From: Strigamia acuminata
Taxonomy: Eukaryota > Arthropoda > Chilopoda > Geophilomorpha > Linotaeniidae
Length of the DNA stretch: 64,000 nucleotides
Assembly: GCA_949358305.1 (NCBI GenBank)
Contig: OX442324.1
Span: 124,001-188,000 of the forward strand
Reading direction: 5' to 3'
Part shown: positions 33,601 through 44,462 of the stretch, piece by piece
Position numbering within the stretch: position 1 is the first letter of the stretch
How the letters are laid out: every line of letters begins with the position of its first letter
Notes under the pieces: generated by a model
Database searches by the model: none
What the model was told of the DNA's origin: nothing
The model's input: the letters and a program-made list of their open reading frames with translations, nothing else
Position numbers and translations under genes: made by a program

Positions 33601-33872
33601 AACTCGACGTTGATCACAATATCGAACAATTTTTCGAACACTATCCCGAACGTGATTCTGAGCACGACATCGAAGATGATCCACTTGATAATCTCCTCGA
33701 TGATCTCCTCGATAAGGCAGCCGCCTTACCAGCGGCCGCTGCAACGCCTGCACCGCCTCTCGCTCCGTTACGCGCTCTTCACTGCCCCTATCGTTTTATT
33801 GGTGGAGATACGCCCTTCAGCGGATGGAGGAGGGAAGAGCATCTCCGGAAAGAACAAGCGCCTGGCAAAGTC
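30642..33872 (+). pseudogene. Copia B gag, protease, integrase and linker
   Basis: One open frame (open from 30585). Gag has TGNYEHWHRAIKMLLMSDG and the CFNCDELGHYANKC knuckle; the protease has WIVDCGATDHVSH (DCG instead of the more common DTG/DSG, also seen in I). The pre-integrase HHCC region has LWHARLGHLH and CNTCRIAKS. Integrase has LLHMDVWGP, RTDRGGEF and NGVAERLNRT, followed by GYRVWNP. A long acidic, proline-rich linker then leads to the RT. The frame is cut at 33872 by J and resumes near 35467 with the RT N-terminus. Confidence 0.9.
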
Positions 33873-34244
33873 TGTTGGGGAAATTCAGGCCTGTGGTGAG
33901 TCTGGAAAAGCAGGAATCCATTTTTCAGAGTTTGGCTAACATGCCAAACTGTTGGCAGCCATCTTTAATGCATGAAGTTAAAAACAGCAATGACACATGT
34001 TAGAGAGTATGTACTCTCAGCATTGCAAAACAAAGAACAAATCATAAATACAATTGATAACAAATGAGGAGACTTGTCCTATTAAAAGTCAATAACCAAA
34101 TACAGGTGAAAATAAACATAACAAATGATAAGCTGCCAACATAAATGACAACAATACAAATCATACAGCAAATCATATAAATATACAAGAGTTGTATATA
34201 TATGGCAGTTGTTAAACAACCGAACACCTTACAAATCTCCAACA
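33873..34244 (-). repeat. 3' LTR of J, about 372 bp
   Basis: Both ends carry TGTTGG/CCAACA. Inverted repeats at 33929-33950 (AGTTTGGC/GCCAAACT) and 34003-34018 (GAGAGTA/TACTCTC) match the hairpin-rich style of the other copia LTRs. Confidence 0.8.
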
Positions 34245-34318
34245 TTCCCCCTCTGTTCGATTATTCAACAACCTCCCAAATGCAGTCTGGTTAAACATCA
34301 TTAAATCTTAAACAATGG

Positions 34319-35455
34319 TCAGAATTCAACAGGTTCATCTTCGATTAACCGCACGTTATAGACGGAATATGCTGGGTGCATTGGATCTTTATTACAAAAG
34401 TCGAATAAGCTCGAATCAAATTCATAACTCTCTGCAGTACACCAGTCTTTCACGTCACTTATATTCTGTATTTGATCATTGCTCGGTGAAGTATAGATAA
34501 CACTGATCCGTTCTGTGCCATTATCTATTTGATGCGTTATGGATTGCCTCCACCACTCACTCATGTCCAGCTTTTGTTTAAGTTTAATGCTCAAAAGGTC
34601 AATCATGTCATTTCCAGTTGTCAGAATTAAATTCTGTTCTACATCAGTGATTTTATCATCTAATATCGGTTCACCAACCGTCAATTGACATTCATCGTCC
34701 CTTGTTTTCATTAAAGTAACATTCTTGGATTTCCTACATCTCTTCTTGCGTCTTTTTGTCTTTCCACATTCCCCCTCTGTCCTAATGACTTTAAAATCAT
34801 TCACACGTGTCAGTGTCTCTATTGGCGTTGGGGAAATGTCACCTTCCTGCGACGTCGAAGAAATATCACAACCATTCATGGAATTGACCTGCCCAAACCC
34901 TTCATCATATTCGGGCTCAGAATCCGAAATAATCTGTTCCAATTTTCCCCTTTCTTTCACAATACACTCGGAATTATTCATGTCAACCCCATGTGTTAAC
35001 TCTGGAGGGTTTTCCACTAGCAATTCAATTTCCTTATTGCTAAAATTCCTTTCTTGTTCCGATTTCTTCGGTTTCTGCTCAAACTCCCCCTCTGTCTTAA
35101 TCAATGGGGAAATTTCATCTTCGAGTCCCTCGTAGAACTCTTCATCACTTCCTAAGTGTTTCCCCTCGTTTTTAATACTTTCGCACTTATTGACTTCTTC
35201 GCTTAGCGCCAATGGGGGATTTTCTAGTTTCAACAAGTCTAATGTTGAGGGGACTTCCTGATGAGGGGATATTGGCAACCTATCCTTCGATGGAATTTCA
35301 ACTTCCAAACTTCCAATGCCACTGCCTAAGTTGGCAAATTCTAGAGAGGGTTTCAATTCCCCCTCGTGCCAATACCTCCACTCATGTACACTCAAGTTGT
35401 TAGTTTGAACAACTCTGTTTCCTTGCGGGTCCCAGACCCGATATTTCCTCCGTGA
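34319..35455 (-). pseudogene. J, copia IN-RT linker only
   Basis: The frame begins with the integrase C-terminal KYRVWDPQGNRVV motif and then an unusual acidic linker with repeated EGE/ENPP motifs and a basic KTKRRKKRCRKSK cluster. It ends with ISVIYTSPSNDQ, WCTAESYEFDSSLFDF, which matches the pre-RT segment of copia F (VVYITPLKDK, WCDEEGYAYDATLFDF). It stops about 75 bases before the purine tract, so RT and RNase H are cleanly missing. No enzyme activity is expected. Confidence 0.75.
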
Positions 35456-35466
35456 ATTTGAATAAC

Positions 35467-37118
35467 AAGGTCGACGTTTATTACTATCCGGAGCACGGTG
35501 TCCGCTTAAGGTCGAGAGGGGACATCGAAAGATATTGCGTCGCTCACCAACTTCCGTATGAAGAGGACATTTTCTTTTTCGGCAACCTCGAACATCAATT
35601 GCCAGAACTTGAACAACCTGTTCATCGCGTTCTTATGTGTTTTCGAGAGCCGTCCACGTACGCCGAAGCTGTTAAGCTACCCGAGGCACCGAAGTGGACC
35701 GAGGCAATCGATGAGGAGCTCACGACTTTCAAGGAACGCGAAGTTTATAAGGAAGTTCCACGACCACCGGACAAGACAATTCTCGGGTGCAAGTGGATCT
35801 TTCGTCTGAAATCGGATGCCACCGGGAAAATTCACCGCTACCGTGCCCGACTCGTCGCACAAGGTTTCCGCCAAACAATGGGCGTTGATTTCGATGAAGT
35901 TTTTAGTCCGGTGGTTAACTTCGTGCTCATCCGATTCTTTTTCTGCCTCCTAGTCGTTTTACTAGGATGGAGGGATCTTCACCTCGACGTCAAGTGTGCC
36001 TACCTTTACGGCGACCTCGACCACGAGATTTACATGCGGATTCCCGCCGGTGCCACATGCACCTCACCCGACAACGTCTGGTTGTTAACCAAGTCACTTT
36101 ATGGTCTTCACCAGTCGGGGCGCATGTGGTACCAGAAGCTCAACGAGACGTTAACCGACCTCGGATTCCAAAAGTTTCCGCTTGTAATTGCGTTTACGCA
36201 TTTGGACATTGGGCCGTTATGTTAGTCTACGTTGACGATATTGTCTTATTTTACGCGTCGGAGAGTATCCGAGACCGTATTTTGGCGCTGATTTCCAGCA
36301 AATTCGACATCGTCAACCTCGGACCGATAACCAAATTACTCGGGGTAGAATTCGTGCGTCGCGATGGGAAAGTTTTCATGTCCCAACGCTCCTACATCGA
36401 CAAACTTCTTAAAAAGTTCAACGTTTCGTCTGATACACTCATCAAAGTGCCTGTCACACCGGGGACCACGCTCGTCAAAGGCTCGTTGGACAATCTTCCG
36501 GATTTTCCGTACCGATCGCTTATCGGATCGTTGTTATTCCTCGCTTCTCGCACTCGTCCCGACATATTATATTCGGTCATCGCTTTATCGCAGTATAATA
36601 ACTGCTACGACCACCGCCACATCAAGTGTTTGCTCCAAGTTCTCAAATACGTGGCGAACACGAGCGATTTTTCGATCGAACTCTCGGGGTGTAATTCCAG
36701 TCAGCTGTGGGGATACACAGATGCGTCGTGGGCGAGCGACATTGCGACATCGAGAAGCTTCGGAGGATACATCATTTATATCGGTTGTGTGCCAATTGGC
36801 TGGAGCTGCAAAAAGCAGACCAGCGTCGCCTGTTCCACCATGGAAGCCGAGTTTGTGGCACTCGTCGAAATCGTTAAGGAGTTATACTGGCTGGACAGTA
36901 TCTATCGAGTCTTTCCACCGTTAAACCGATTATCGAAACCGATTATTTTCTCCGATGCCCTCGCCTCGATTCAGTTTACGAACAACGACATCGAGAATTC
37001 GAAGACCAAACACATTCGGGTAAAATTCCATTGGCTTCGTGAGTGGCATATTGCCGGATGCTTCGAACTCCGCAAGATTCCGGGTGAAATAAATGTTTCG
37101 GACATTTTTACAAAATGA
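35467..37118 (+). pseudogene. Copia B RT and RNase H
   Basis: After J the frame resumes with VDVYYYPEHGVRLRSR and continues with CKWIFRLK, YRARLVAQGF, CAYLYGDLDHEIYM and SLYGLHQSGRMWY. A one-base loss near 36180 shifts the frame; it continues with CNCVYAFGHWAVMLVYVDD and RNase H (GYTDASWASD, MEAEFVALVE, SDALASIQF). It ends at a TGA (37116-37118) where relatives have the tryptophan of TKWLSSERL. Catalytic residues (YVDD, TDAS) are intact. Confidence 0.9.
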
Positions 37119-37218
37119 CTTAGTTCCGAACGCCTCCGAAATTTGTTGTCCCGGATCTTCGTCTCGAAATAACTTCATCGAACTGTTCATATCGACATTG
37201 CACATCGAAGGAGGGAAT

Positions 37219-37778
37219 TGTTGGTCCTTGAAACCACTTCGGACCTTGATTTAACATGTTTTCGATGCGTAATGACGCTATTTAGACATTCGGATCTCTT
37301 ATTTTCATTTATGTAGCATTTCCTGGATTATTTAGTGTTGTTCCTTATGTTTTCCCTTAGTTTCGTTGTAAAGGGAATGCATGATGCGGCTTAGATGTAT
37401 CTTATACATTTGGCATCATGCATTCTCTATTCTTAGTGTATCTTTTGTTTATTATTTCCTTATTCAGCCACCAGATGTCTCTGGTTTTTTTACAAATGGC
37501 CGCGCACACGACCCAGTGTGCTAAGATGTATTTTATCCAAGAAGTATTGGATTCCCATGTGAGTTTTAGTTTAATAAATGATATTTTTGGTTAAACTAGT
37601 TTAGTTTATTGTGTCTGCACGGGAATATAAGTGCAGACACCTGTGTTTGGTGTACAAACACATCGTTTTTACGCCCGAACTCACACTCGCGCATCATCGC
37701 ACACTTTCGTGCTCGTACTCGCGCATCATCGCGATTTCGGACGCCTATTTTCACTCAGTCTTCCACTGCACCACCACA
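37219..37778 (+). repeat. 3' LTR of copia B, 560 bp
   Basis: Begins TGTTGGTCC after GGAGGGAAT and ends CACCACCACA. It carries the same inverted repeats as the 5' LTR. Confidence 0.9.
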
Positions 37779-40700
37779 GGGGCCTCTGCCGAAGCCGCTC
37801 GCCCCGCCTGAACCCTTGGTGCCGAAGGCGCAGAACCCGATGGACCAGGCTGCCCGTCCCGTGCTCTGACAGCTTCCACCGTCAAACCACGTGGTAGGAG
37901 GGCATGCCCATGTCGCAACAGATCCTGCGTCCTCCTCTCCCACGAGTCAACGCTCATCCATGATACCATCGAACGGGCGCGACCTCGGTCGCCGCCCGGT
38001 CGTTGTGAGTGGCGCGCATACCACCTCTGCCTGGGAGTGGAGAAGTGTACCAATCCCACGCCGAGGCAGTTGCCGCACGGTGAATCCCAACCGCCCGCCG
38101 ATAACTCCCATCGTTCGCCTGAGCAAACAGGGCAAATATGCCACTGTTCGCTCTCATCACCGCCTCCGTTTCCCGAATTCTAAATAATAAAATAATAAAA
38201 GATAAAATTAACAAATTATACAAAATGAAAAGGGAAAAAATTGGGTTGAAAGTATGATGTAAGGGTTATGAATTAGGATTCCGGCAAGAGGGGGCGACAA
38301 ACTCAACCTCCCACGCGAGTACATGATCACGTGCAAACACATGACGTCAGTGGATGTTACACAATCGTCGGAGACATCGAGCTGGCGCAAGCCATTTTTC
38401 GGTGCTCCGGTGATATAAGCCGAAATAATTTCCTGGATTCGTTAAGCCGAACCAGGATGATATAGAACTTTGACCAAAGCGTGGTGCCTGGTCTAAGAAA
38501 TGATGGTTGTAAGAGCTTCACACACGACAAGGCAAGGGATGGTGAAGGCAACGCAAACCGCAACCAACATGGCGGACCGTTCTGCCCAACGGCCCGGCAT
38601 GTCGGTGAAGTCTGGTGCCTGAATCAGAACCCAGTCCAGTCGCTGGAAACACGAACAAACCAATGATGACGACAAAGAGGATGTCCCGAAAAGAAATACG
38701 CGAACGAGCGAAAAAGTGGTACACCTTTTCAGCCTGAACGCGGGCGAAAAGAGAAAAGAAATAAAGTAATTTTTAATCTAACCGAAAAAAAAGAAAAATA
38801 CATTTAGTCGCGCCGGTCGAGAAACCAAAACTCGAGTTCGGGGTAAAATAAACAAAGGAGGGGTTGAAGACTAAAGAAAAGAACGAAAAACTCCAAATGG
38901 AAGTGGACTTTGATTTCTTCGAGTCGCGTCGCGGCGGTGAGTGATTCGAAAAGCGAACTTCCCGGCTCCTCTTACCGCGGCGACAACCCCTCACCGCCCG
39001 CTATTGTTCTCCCAGGTTGGCGGTCTCAGATTGTGCCGCTGGCCACTCAAGTGACCAGTGCACAGGTCATTGACCTCAATCAAGGACAATAGGAACGAGG
39101 GATGCACGAATTCCGAGGGGTTAGGTGCGGGTCACGATGTAACCTTTGCCAGCTGACTCGCGAATTCGACGCCGATACCCGCCCATTTCAGAAAGAAAAA
39201 CCGGGGACACGGCGAATGGAGGCAAAAAACAAAAAAAAAGATACGTGATATAAAAAAAAATGAAAAATAAAAAAAAATTAAAACTGAATCGAAAAAAAAA
39301 AGAAAAACTAATCGAAAGAACTTTTCACAGAAACATCGGGAAAAAGAAGAAAGAAAAGCGAAACGAAGTGATAGAAAATTCGAGATGGAAGACGGACGGC
39401 AAACCGAAACCAATCGTATCAGGTATCACGAAGCGCTTCGTGAGAGAAAACGCCGAAATTTCAGGTTTTCTTCACACAAAATACTTCTTAAAATGTTTTC
39501 CGAACACTAAATGGTCGAAACCACAAGTTGTGGTGACCCGACTGGGGTGGGGCACGAAGAGTTTCTCTCGTGGCCTACATACGGGTAAAGAGGGGGAGTC
39601 GCACGCGCGCCTCCCTTCCCTCAGAGCATTGACATCCAGTCAATGGACGGGCGTCTGCCCTGGGGGAGTGGGGGAGATTCGTCTTCTCCACCATTGGGTG
39701 GCTTTAGTCACCTGTCACCCCCGCTTTGTGCAAAGGAATTTGCCTTGCACTGAGCGGGCAGAACCAACACAAAAATCAACCAAGATACACGTAAAAGCCA
39801 AACGTCCTAAAACGATCAAGCCTAAGTACAAAGACTTCAGGAGTGACCTAGGACAAGGGACTTCCAACGTGAGTACGATTGATTTGTGTTAACCTCCGCA
39901 GAGTAACCTGCGAAACAAGATTACCACACTATTTTAGCAAGCCAGCTAGAAATAGTAAACCTACTCCAATTTAGCGAGTTGTGCAGACAAACGGTCGCAC
40001 AAGCCTAAATTGCAGTAACCACGACGAGCGTTCCCGCCGCTGTGTGTTTCGCCGAGAACCACCAAGCGTCCGCCGCTGTGTGATCGCCGGACACCTACAC
40101 AAAACCCTAAAACCTAGACAACAGCCGAAGTAAGACCTTTTAGGCATTCACTCGCGCCCGACCAGCGTGAGCCCGAAGGACCGACCAAGAAACGAGAGAC
40201 GAGGACGCCATTCATTGCCACGCCGGCCCAAGACGACACCACGTTGCCACGCGGACGCCATCTTGGATCCACAGCGACAAAGGACGACCTCGACCAGTTT
40301 CCCGCCAACTTCACACACCTTTCCTTTTACCTTTTTATTCCCTTACATATTTTATTCCCTTTTAACTGTATATCCCCGTATAATAAATACATTTATTATA
40401 TTTACCTTTTACATTGTCTTGCCGTGTTACATTATTTGGGTAACCGCTTGAGTAAAGCGGTATTGCGAGATTAGAGAGTGACTCATACCACGTATTAGCG
40501 ACAGACCGAGTTGAGCGCGACAAAGTGTTTCAGTGAATCAACTTGATCGCGGCGGTCAAAATGACTTTGATCCGCCTGCGTTCCTAGCGAGGAGCGGCGG
40601 CCGAAACTGCCTGCTCGAGCGCTAAGTTGCACGTAATAACGGGGCTGGGGTACGAAAGAAAGCAATCGGTCACGGGTTTCATCGAGAAAAAGGGCCACAG

Positions 40701-41557
40701 TAAATGATGCTAAAAGGAAATAAATTTGTGTCTTACCCTCATATCGCAACTCAAAAACTTTTCCTGAACACGAACACAAGAAAAAGTCAGCTGATGCTGA
40801 ATGGTCGCTCTCTGGAAAACAAGTGACACACGGGGACTATGTCCAGAAACAAGAAACCTCGAGTCTAAACAGAGAACAATCCTCGACCCGTGACCTGTGA
40901 TTGGGTCCCACGACACCCACACCCCTCTAATTGGTGCAATAACTAATTCCCAATCTAAAGAGACAATCTTTCTCAGAAAGCGCAGGAAAAACATCACGAA
41001 GCAATATTATTTTATTGCCACGACAATTTTCCGAATTTTTAGCGAAAAACTCCCACGATCCCAGAGAAATAAAACCTGCTTAAAAATCGCGGCTGCGGTG
41101 CTGAGACCGTCGCCATGGTTACTCCTCTCTCCGCGAGATTTTGTGACGTCACACGGACGCCACGATTCTCATCGGTTGAGACCGCAACATGACCGCTGAA
41201 ACTGGCCACGGAAAGCAGGTAATCAAACAAACTTCTCCGACCAATTTCAGTGACTTAATCAATTGATTCCAACAGTGCTATTGGTCTAGTGACCAACACT
41301 GACCGATCGGCGACCATCGAGACGAATCACGGGCCTGCTAATCGATTTTTTCAACTTCACCGAGCAACAAGTGACTGCTACGAAAACGGGTAAGTTCGAT
41401 AATAGAAAAAATAAAAAACATCCATTTCAATAAGCCATTGCTACAGGATAACTTACGGGTTCAATTCCGAGTTTGTCGGTGTGACAATGACGAGGATTCG
41501 CCGTGTCTACGCCTGACGAACGTTCTTCATTTTAAATCCAGCCGAAACCAGGAATTT
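37779..41557 (-). other. Long uncharacterised 3' half of gypsy G
   Basis: About 3.8 kb between copia B and the integrase remnant. No integrase core, env or other family is recognised on either strand. Two short minus-strand frames begin with hydrophobic stretches: 38724-38518 (ILFVVIIGLFVFPATG, signal-peptide-like) and 38223-37954 (NLLILSFIILLF). These could be remains of an envelope-like ORF, but this is weak. Adenine-rich runs lie at 39230-39310. A segment at 40250-40270 carries GCCATCTTGG as in copia LTRs. Confidence 0.4.
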
Positions 41558-42010
41558 CTAAGTTCCTGGCCAGAAAAAAATGCGTCGTAACCTTTTCACC
41601 ATGTCGGCTGCGTTATCCTGCGTGTAGCGAGGATGCAATCGAATGACGTCGAGGCGACGGTCAGCTAGCGGTGCAGGCATCAGGATTTTTACGTCCAAGC
41701 CTTGCTCCGCCCTGGTTAGCGACGATTCGGATGAGAACGGGGTATTGATACACAATTCTCCGCATTCGCCGAACATATAATCGGACATGTACTGCGCCAT
41801 GGATGGTGGGATTTGGGCCAGAAGACTGTCGTCATCTCGGTCCTCGTCTAACCATCTCATGATCGCGCTACAGTCGGCGTCTGCCCGCTGGTTCTGCCTA
41901 ATCTCACCGTAAGACATGATCGCACCAGCGAGGCTTTCTGAAACGAGTGTGGGCAAGCGCGGAAGCAGCTTTTTCTTCGCGTGAGGCCGCCAATGTCGTC
42001 TCCTCGTCAT
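41558..42010 (-). pseudogene. Gypsy G, integrase zinc-finger remnant
   Basis: The frame (shifted relative to RT/RNase H) ends with DMVKRLRRIFFWPGT, the helix that normally follows the histidine pair of the HHCC integrase domain. The histidine pair is degenerate (RLHPRYTQ), the frame stops right after WPGT, and neither the cysteine pair nor the D,D,E core follows. This integrase cannot work. Confidence 0.75.
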
Positions 42011-43472
42011 CTAGGCCCATGCGAGAAAGAGCAACTGCGATCCGGTCGTCTACATCTCTCCTGAATTTAAAAGAGAATCTCACCTGTTGGAGTTGCATTG
42101 CCCACCGCACCAGGCGACCTGACGTGTTGATTGAGTGTAATAACCAAAACAACGCCACGCAACCTGTTTCGATTACGAATTTTGAATACGCGATGAAAGA
42201 ACGAAAGGAAGCGACTGCCTGCAGAACTGCCAGACAATCGAGTTCCGGCGGGCTTAACGCTGTCTCGGCGCCTTGCAGCGCACGACTCGGGTAAGCAACA
42301 GGTCTTTTGACCCCCAGATGATCGATCTGTGTGAGGACTGCACCGAGCCCGGTCAAACTTGCGGCAGCTTGAATGACGAAGATCTTGCCGAAATCAGGCA
42401 TCGGCTGCACGATCCCACACGAAAGATGATCCTTGAAAAATTCGAATACCTCCTGACACTCGTCGGACCAATTCCATTCCGCACCCACGGCGAGTAGGTC
42501 ATCCAGCGGGTTCGACAGATGTTCCAAACTCTCGATCGGCGGTGTGTCTCCTCCAAACATGCCGAGGAAACGTCGCAGCTGGGCGACATTCGCCGGTCGC
42601 GGGTAGTCCACGATCGCCTGAACACGGCGTTCGTTTGGTCGAAAACCTGCAGGAGTCATAGAATAGCCAAGAAAGTCCCAAGAGGTAGATATCACACAAG
42701 ATCCTGACGGGCTAGCGGTCAAGCAAAATTTGCTCAGCCTGCTCAGCACGTCGGACAGGTGTGTCAGGTGTTCCTCAAAAGTTTTGCTGAACACCACGAT
42801 CGAGTCCAGGTAGGGCAACGCCCACTTAAACTTCGATTCGCCGAGCACCTTCCCCATCAGCCGTTGGAATGCCACAGGGGTATTTAACAATCCGTAGGGC
42901 AATTTCACGAACTGAAAGGTACCTTGAGGTGTGTAAAACGCCGTCTTAGGTGTGTCCTTGGGCGCAATCCTTACCTGAAAGCAGCCCATAGCTAGATCCA
43001 AAGTAGAGAAGAACACACTCCCTTCTAAACAGGCCAAAATCATGGGAATAGACGGTACTGGGTACGTGTCTCTCTCCGTGACTGAATTGAGCTGTCTAAA
43101 ATCAATGCAAGCGTCAAAGGTTCCGTCAGGTAATATACTTATCACCGGCTGGTTCCTATAAGCACTTACACTTTTCTCTATTTCACCGTTTTTCAGCGCG
43201 CACCTCACCAAACGGCGAAGAGCTTTCGTTTCAGCAGGGGATGTTGGTTTGATATCGCACGAGAAGGGTGGCGCATTACCCGTGGGGATCCGAAGTTCCA
43301 CCGTCGGATGACAGCCTCTTATCTCGCTGAAGGTGTGGTTGAACTCGTCGAGCACACGAGCCAATCTCATCTTCCGCATATCTTCTATTTTGCAGTCTTC
43401 CAACAAATCTAATTGTTTGGATGATAGTGACAGTGCGGCCGTGTCGACGCCGTGTTCCAGCGTGACCCTTGC
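41904..43472 (-). pseudogene. Gypsy G reverse transcriptase and RNase H, catalytic residues lost
   Basis: Open for about 500 codons in the same frame as gag/PR. RT is clear (CIDFRQLNSVTERDTYPVP, FFSTLDLAMGCFQVRI, KTAFYTPQGTFQFVKLPYG), but the active-site box reads YLDS instead of YLDD. RNase H keeps the fold (LTGLGAVLTQID, ELDCLAVLQA), but the first aspartate is replaced (VIQAAAS for the usual TDAS), the TDH position reads TGC, and the terminal ADALSR reads AVALSR. The connection motif (GMFGGDTPPIES) also departs from the GWYRRFI consensus. Either an inactivated but open frame, or a protein kept for another role. Confidence 0.85.
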
Positions 43473-44462
43473 CTACTTGTCAACATCTGCACCACCTTCG
43501 TCTAGCTGTCTAGGCTGGGGAGCGAAAGGAAACGTCATCCCTGGATTATCGGCTTTAAACCAATCGTTCCGGGAAACGCGAATTACAATGCCAGATTCCC
43601 TCAACCAACTACACCCCAAAAGGATGAAGTCAGAAGAAGAAGGTAACACCGCAAACCGTAACCAATCTTCTCCCGTCTGCCAGCTGACGTACAATTTCAC
43701 CGTCCCCAAGGGACTGGTTACTCTATCGCCCGTCATAACCCTAACGAAATCATCACAGGGTTCAATCGAGGCTGTCAGTCCGTGTTTCTCGGCCGCGGCA
43801 CTACTCATATACTGCCCTGAAGCAGCGGTATCCATAAGTGCCACCGCTTCACGGTCGGAAAAACGAATGTCAACGAACGGGAGAGGGAAATCTCTGCCCA
43901 GTCCGGCGACACTCACTGTATCCCAGACCGCTCCGACGGCTAAGCCTACGAAACATACTTGGTCGGGCGGTGGGCCGTCTGCTACGACGCCTTCATCCGC
44001 CTCAATCAATTCTAGCGGCTGGGGTGGTGAGATCCGGTCGTAGAGTTCGGCGGGCTGAACCACACCGTTCTCCGCAACCAGGCCTACCTCCTCCGGCTCG
44101 CTTTCAACGTCCGAATCGTCCGATGCAGCGGCTCGAGTTATCGTCGACCTGCTGGACAATTCCATGATACGTTTACTGAAATCCAATTGCTGCGACACCG
44201 CGGATCTTGCCCAAGCCTCCGCCATGTCGCTGGCCTCATTCCGCGCACGAACAGCTGCTTTACGCGCCTGTTCTGCGGCAAAATTTGACCAAATTGCTTC
44301 GCCATGTGCAGCGGCGGCATCAAGTGCTGCCAGCTGTTTTTCGCGTTGAAATAACCGAATGAGTTCCATGACATCGTCCTGCGTCTTAATGTCGCATGGA
44401 TCGACGTCGCAAAGAACAGCCAGTTCTCTGGCCCAAGCCGAATCGAGATCCTTGCTTGCCAT
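43473..44462 (-). CDS. Gypsy G short gag and protease (329 codons)
   Basis: Starts MASKDLDSAWARELAVL. The first 180 residues are alanine- and charge-rich and probably helical (LFQREKQLAALDAAAAHGEA, AEQARKAAVRARNEASDM). No capsid domain or zinc knuckle is visible, so this gag is much shorter than usual. Protease follows (PFVDIRFSDREAVALMDTAASG, DFILLGCSWLRESGIVI). The active-site triplet is DTA rather than DTG/DSG. The frame ends in TAG (43473-43475) and RT follows in the same frame. Confidence 0.7.
   Translation of the reverse strand: MASKDLDSAWARELAVLCDVDPCDIKTQDDVMELIRLFQREKQLAALDAAAAHGEAIWSNFAAEQARKAAVRARNEASDMAEAWARSAVSQQLDFSKRIMELSSRSTITRAAASDDSDVESEPEEVGLVAENGVVQPAELYDRISPPQPLELIEADEGVVADGPPPDQVCFVGLAVGAVWDTVSVAGLGRDFPLPFVDIRFSDREAVALMDTAASGQYMSSAAAEKHGLTASIEPCDDFVRVMTGDRVTSPLGTVKLYVSWQTGEDWLRFAVLPSSSDFILLGCSWLRESGIVIRVSRNDWFKADNPGMTFPFAPQPRQLDEGGADVDK

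Larger units (their letters stand above)
33873..35466 (-). mobile_element. Copia fragment J inside B
   Basis: A minus-strand piece consisting of an LTR (33873-34244), its purine tract (34245-34256) and only the IN-RT linker region of a copia polyprotein. No 5' LTR, integrase core, RT or RNase H is present. The bordering hexamers AAAGTC (left) and AAGGTC (right) are one base short of a duplication. The right edge is uncertain by about 10 bases. Confidence 0.75.
29476..37778 (+). mobile_element. Copia element B in gypsy G
   Basis: 5' LTR 29476-29974 (its first 61 bases missing), primer site, leader, gag-pol, 3' LTR 37219-37778. The shared 499 LTR bases show one difference. B is interrupted by fragment J (33873-35466), and its start has been replaced by A2. 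I infer that A2 inserted in the B 5' LTR, after which a deletion removed the start of B and most of A2. The expected left duplication is therefore lost; the bases after the 3' LTR are GGGGC. Confidence 0.85.

Noticed and set aside
32959-33939. 326-codon plus-strand frame overlapping copia B pol
   Set aside because: It is a shadow of the integrase and linker frame, which carries all conserved motifs.
38518-38724. Envelope protein in gypsy G
   Set aside because: Only a signal-peptide-like start is present; there is no ectodomain, cleavage site or membrane anchor in a continuous frame.
39260-39892. 210-codon plus-strand frame rich in lysine
   Set aside because: Its start comes from adenine-rich tracts and nothing in it resembles a known domain; it is antisense to gypsy G.
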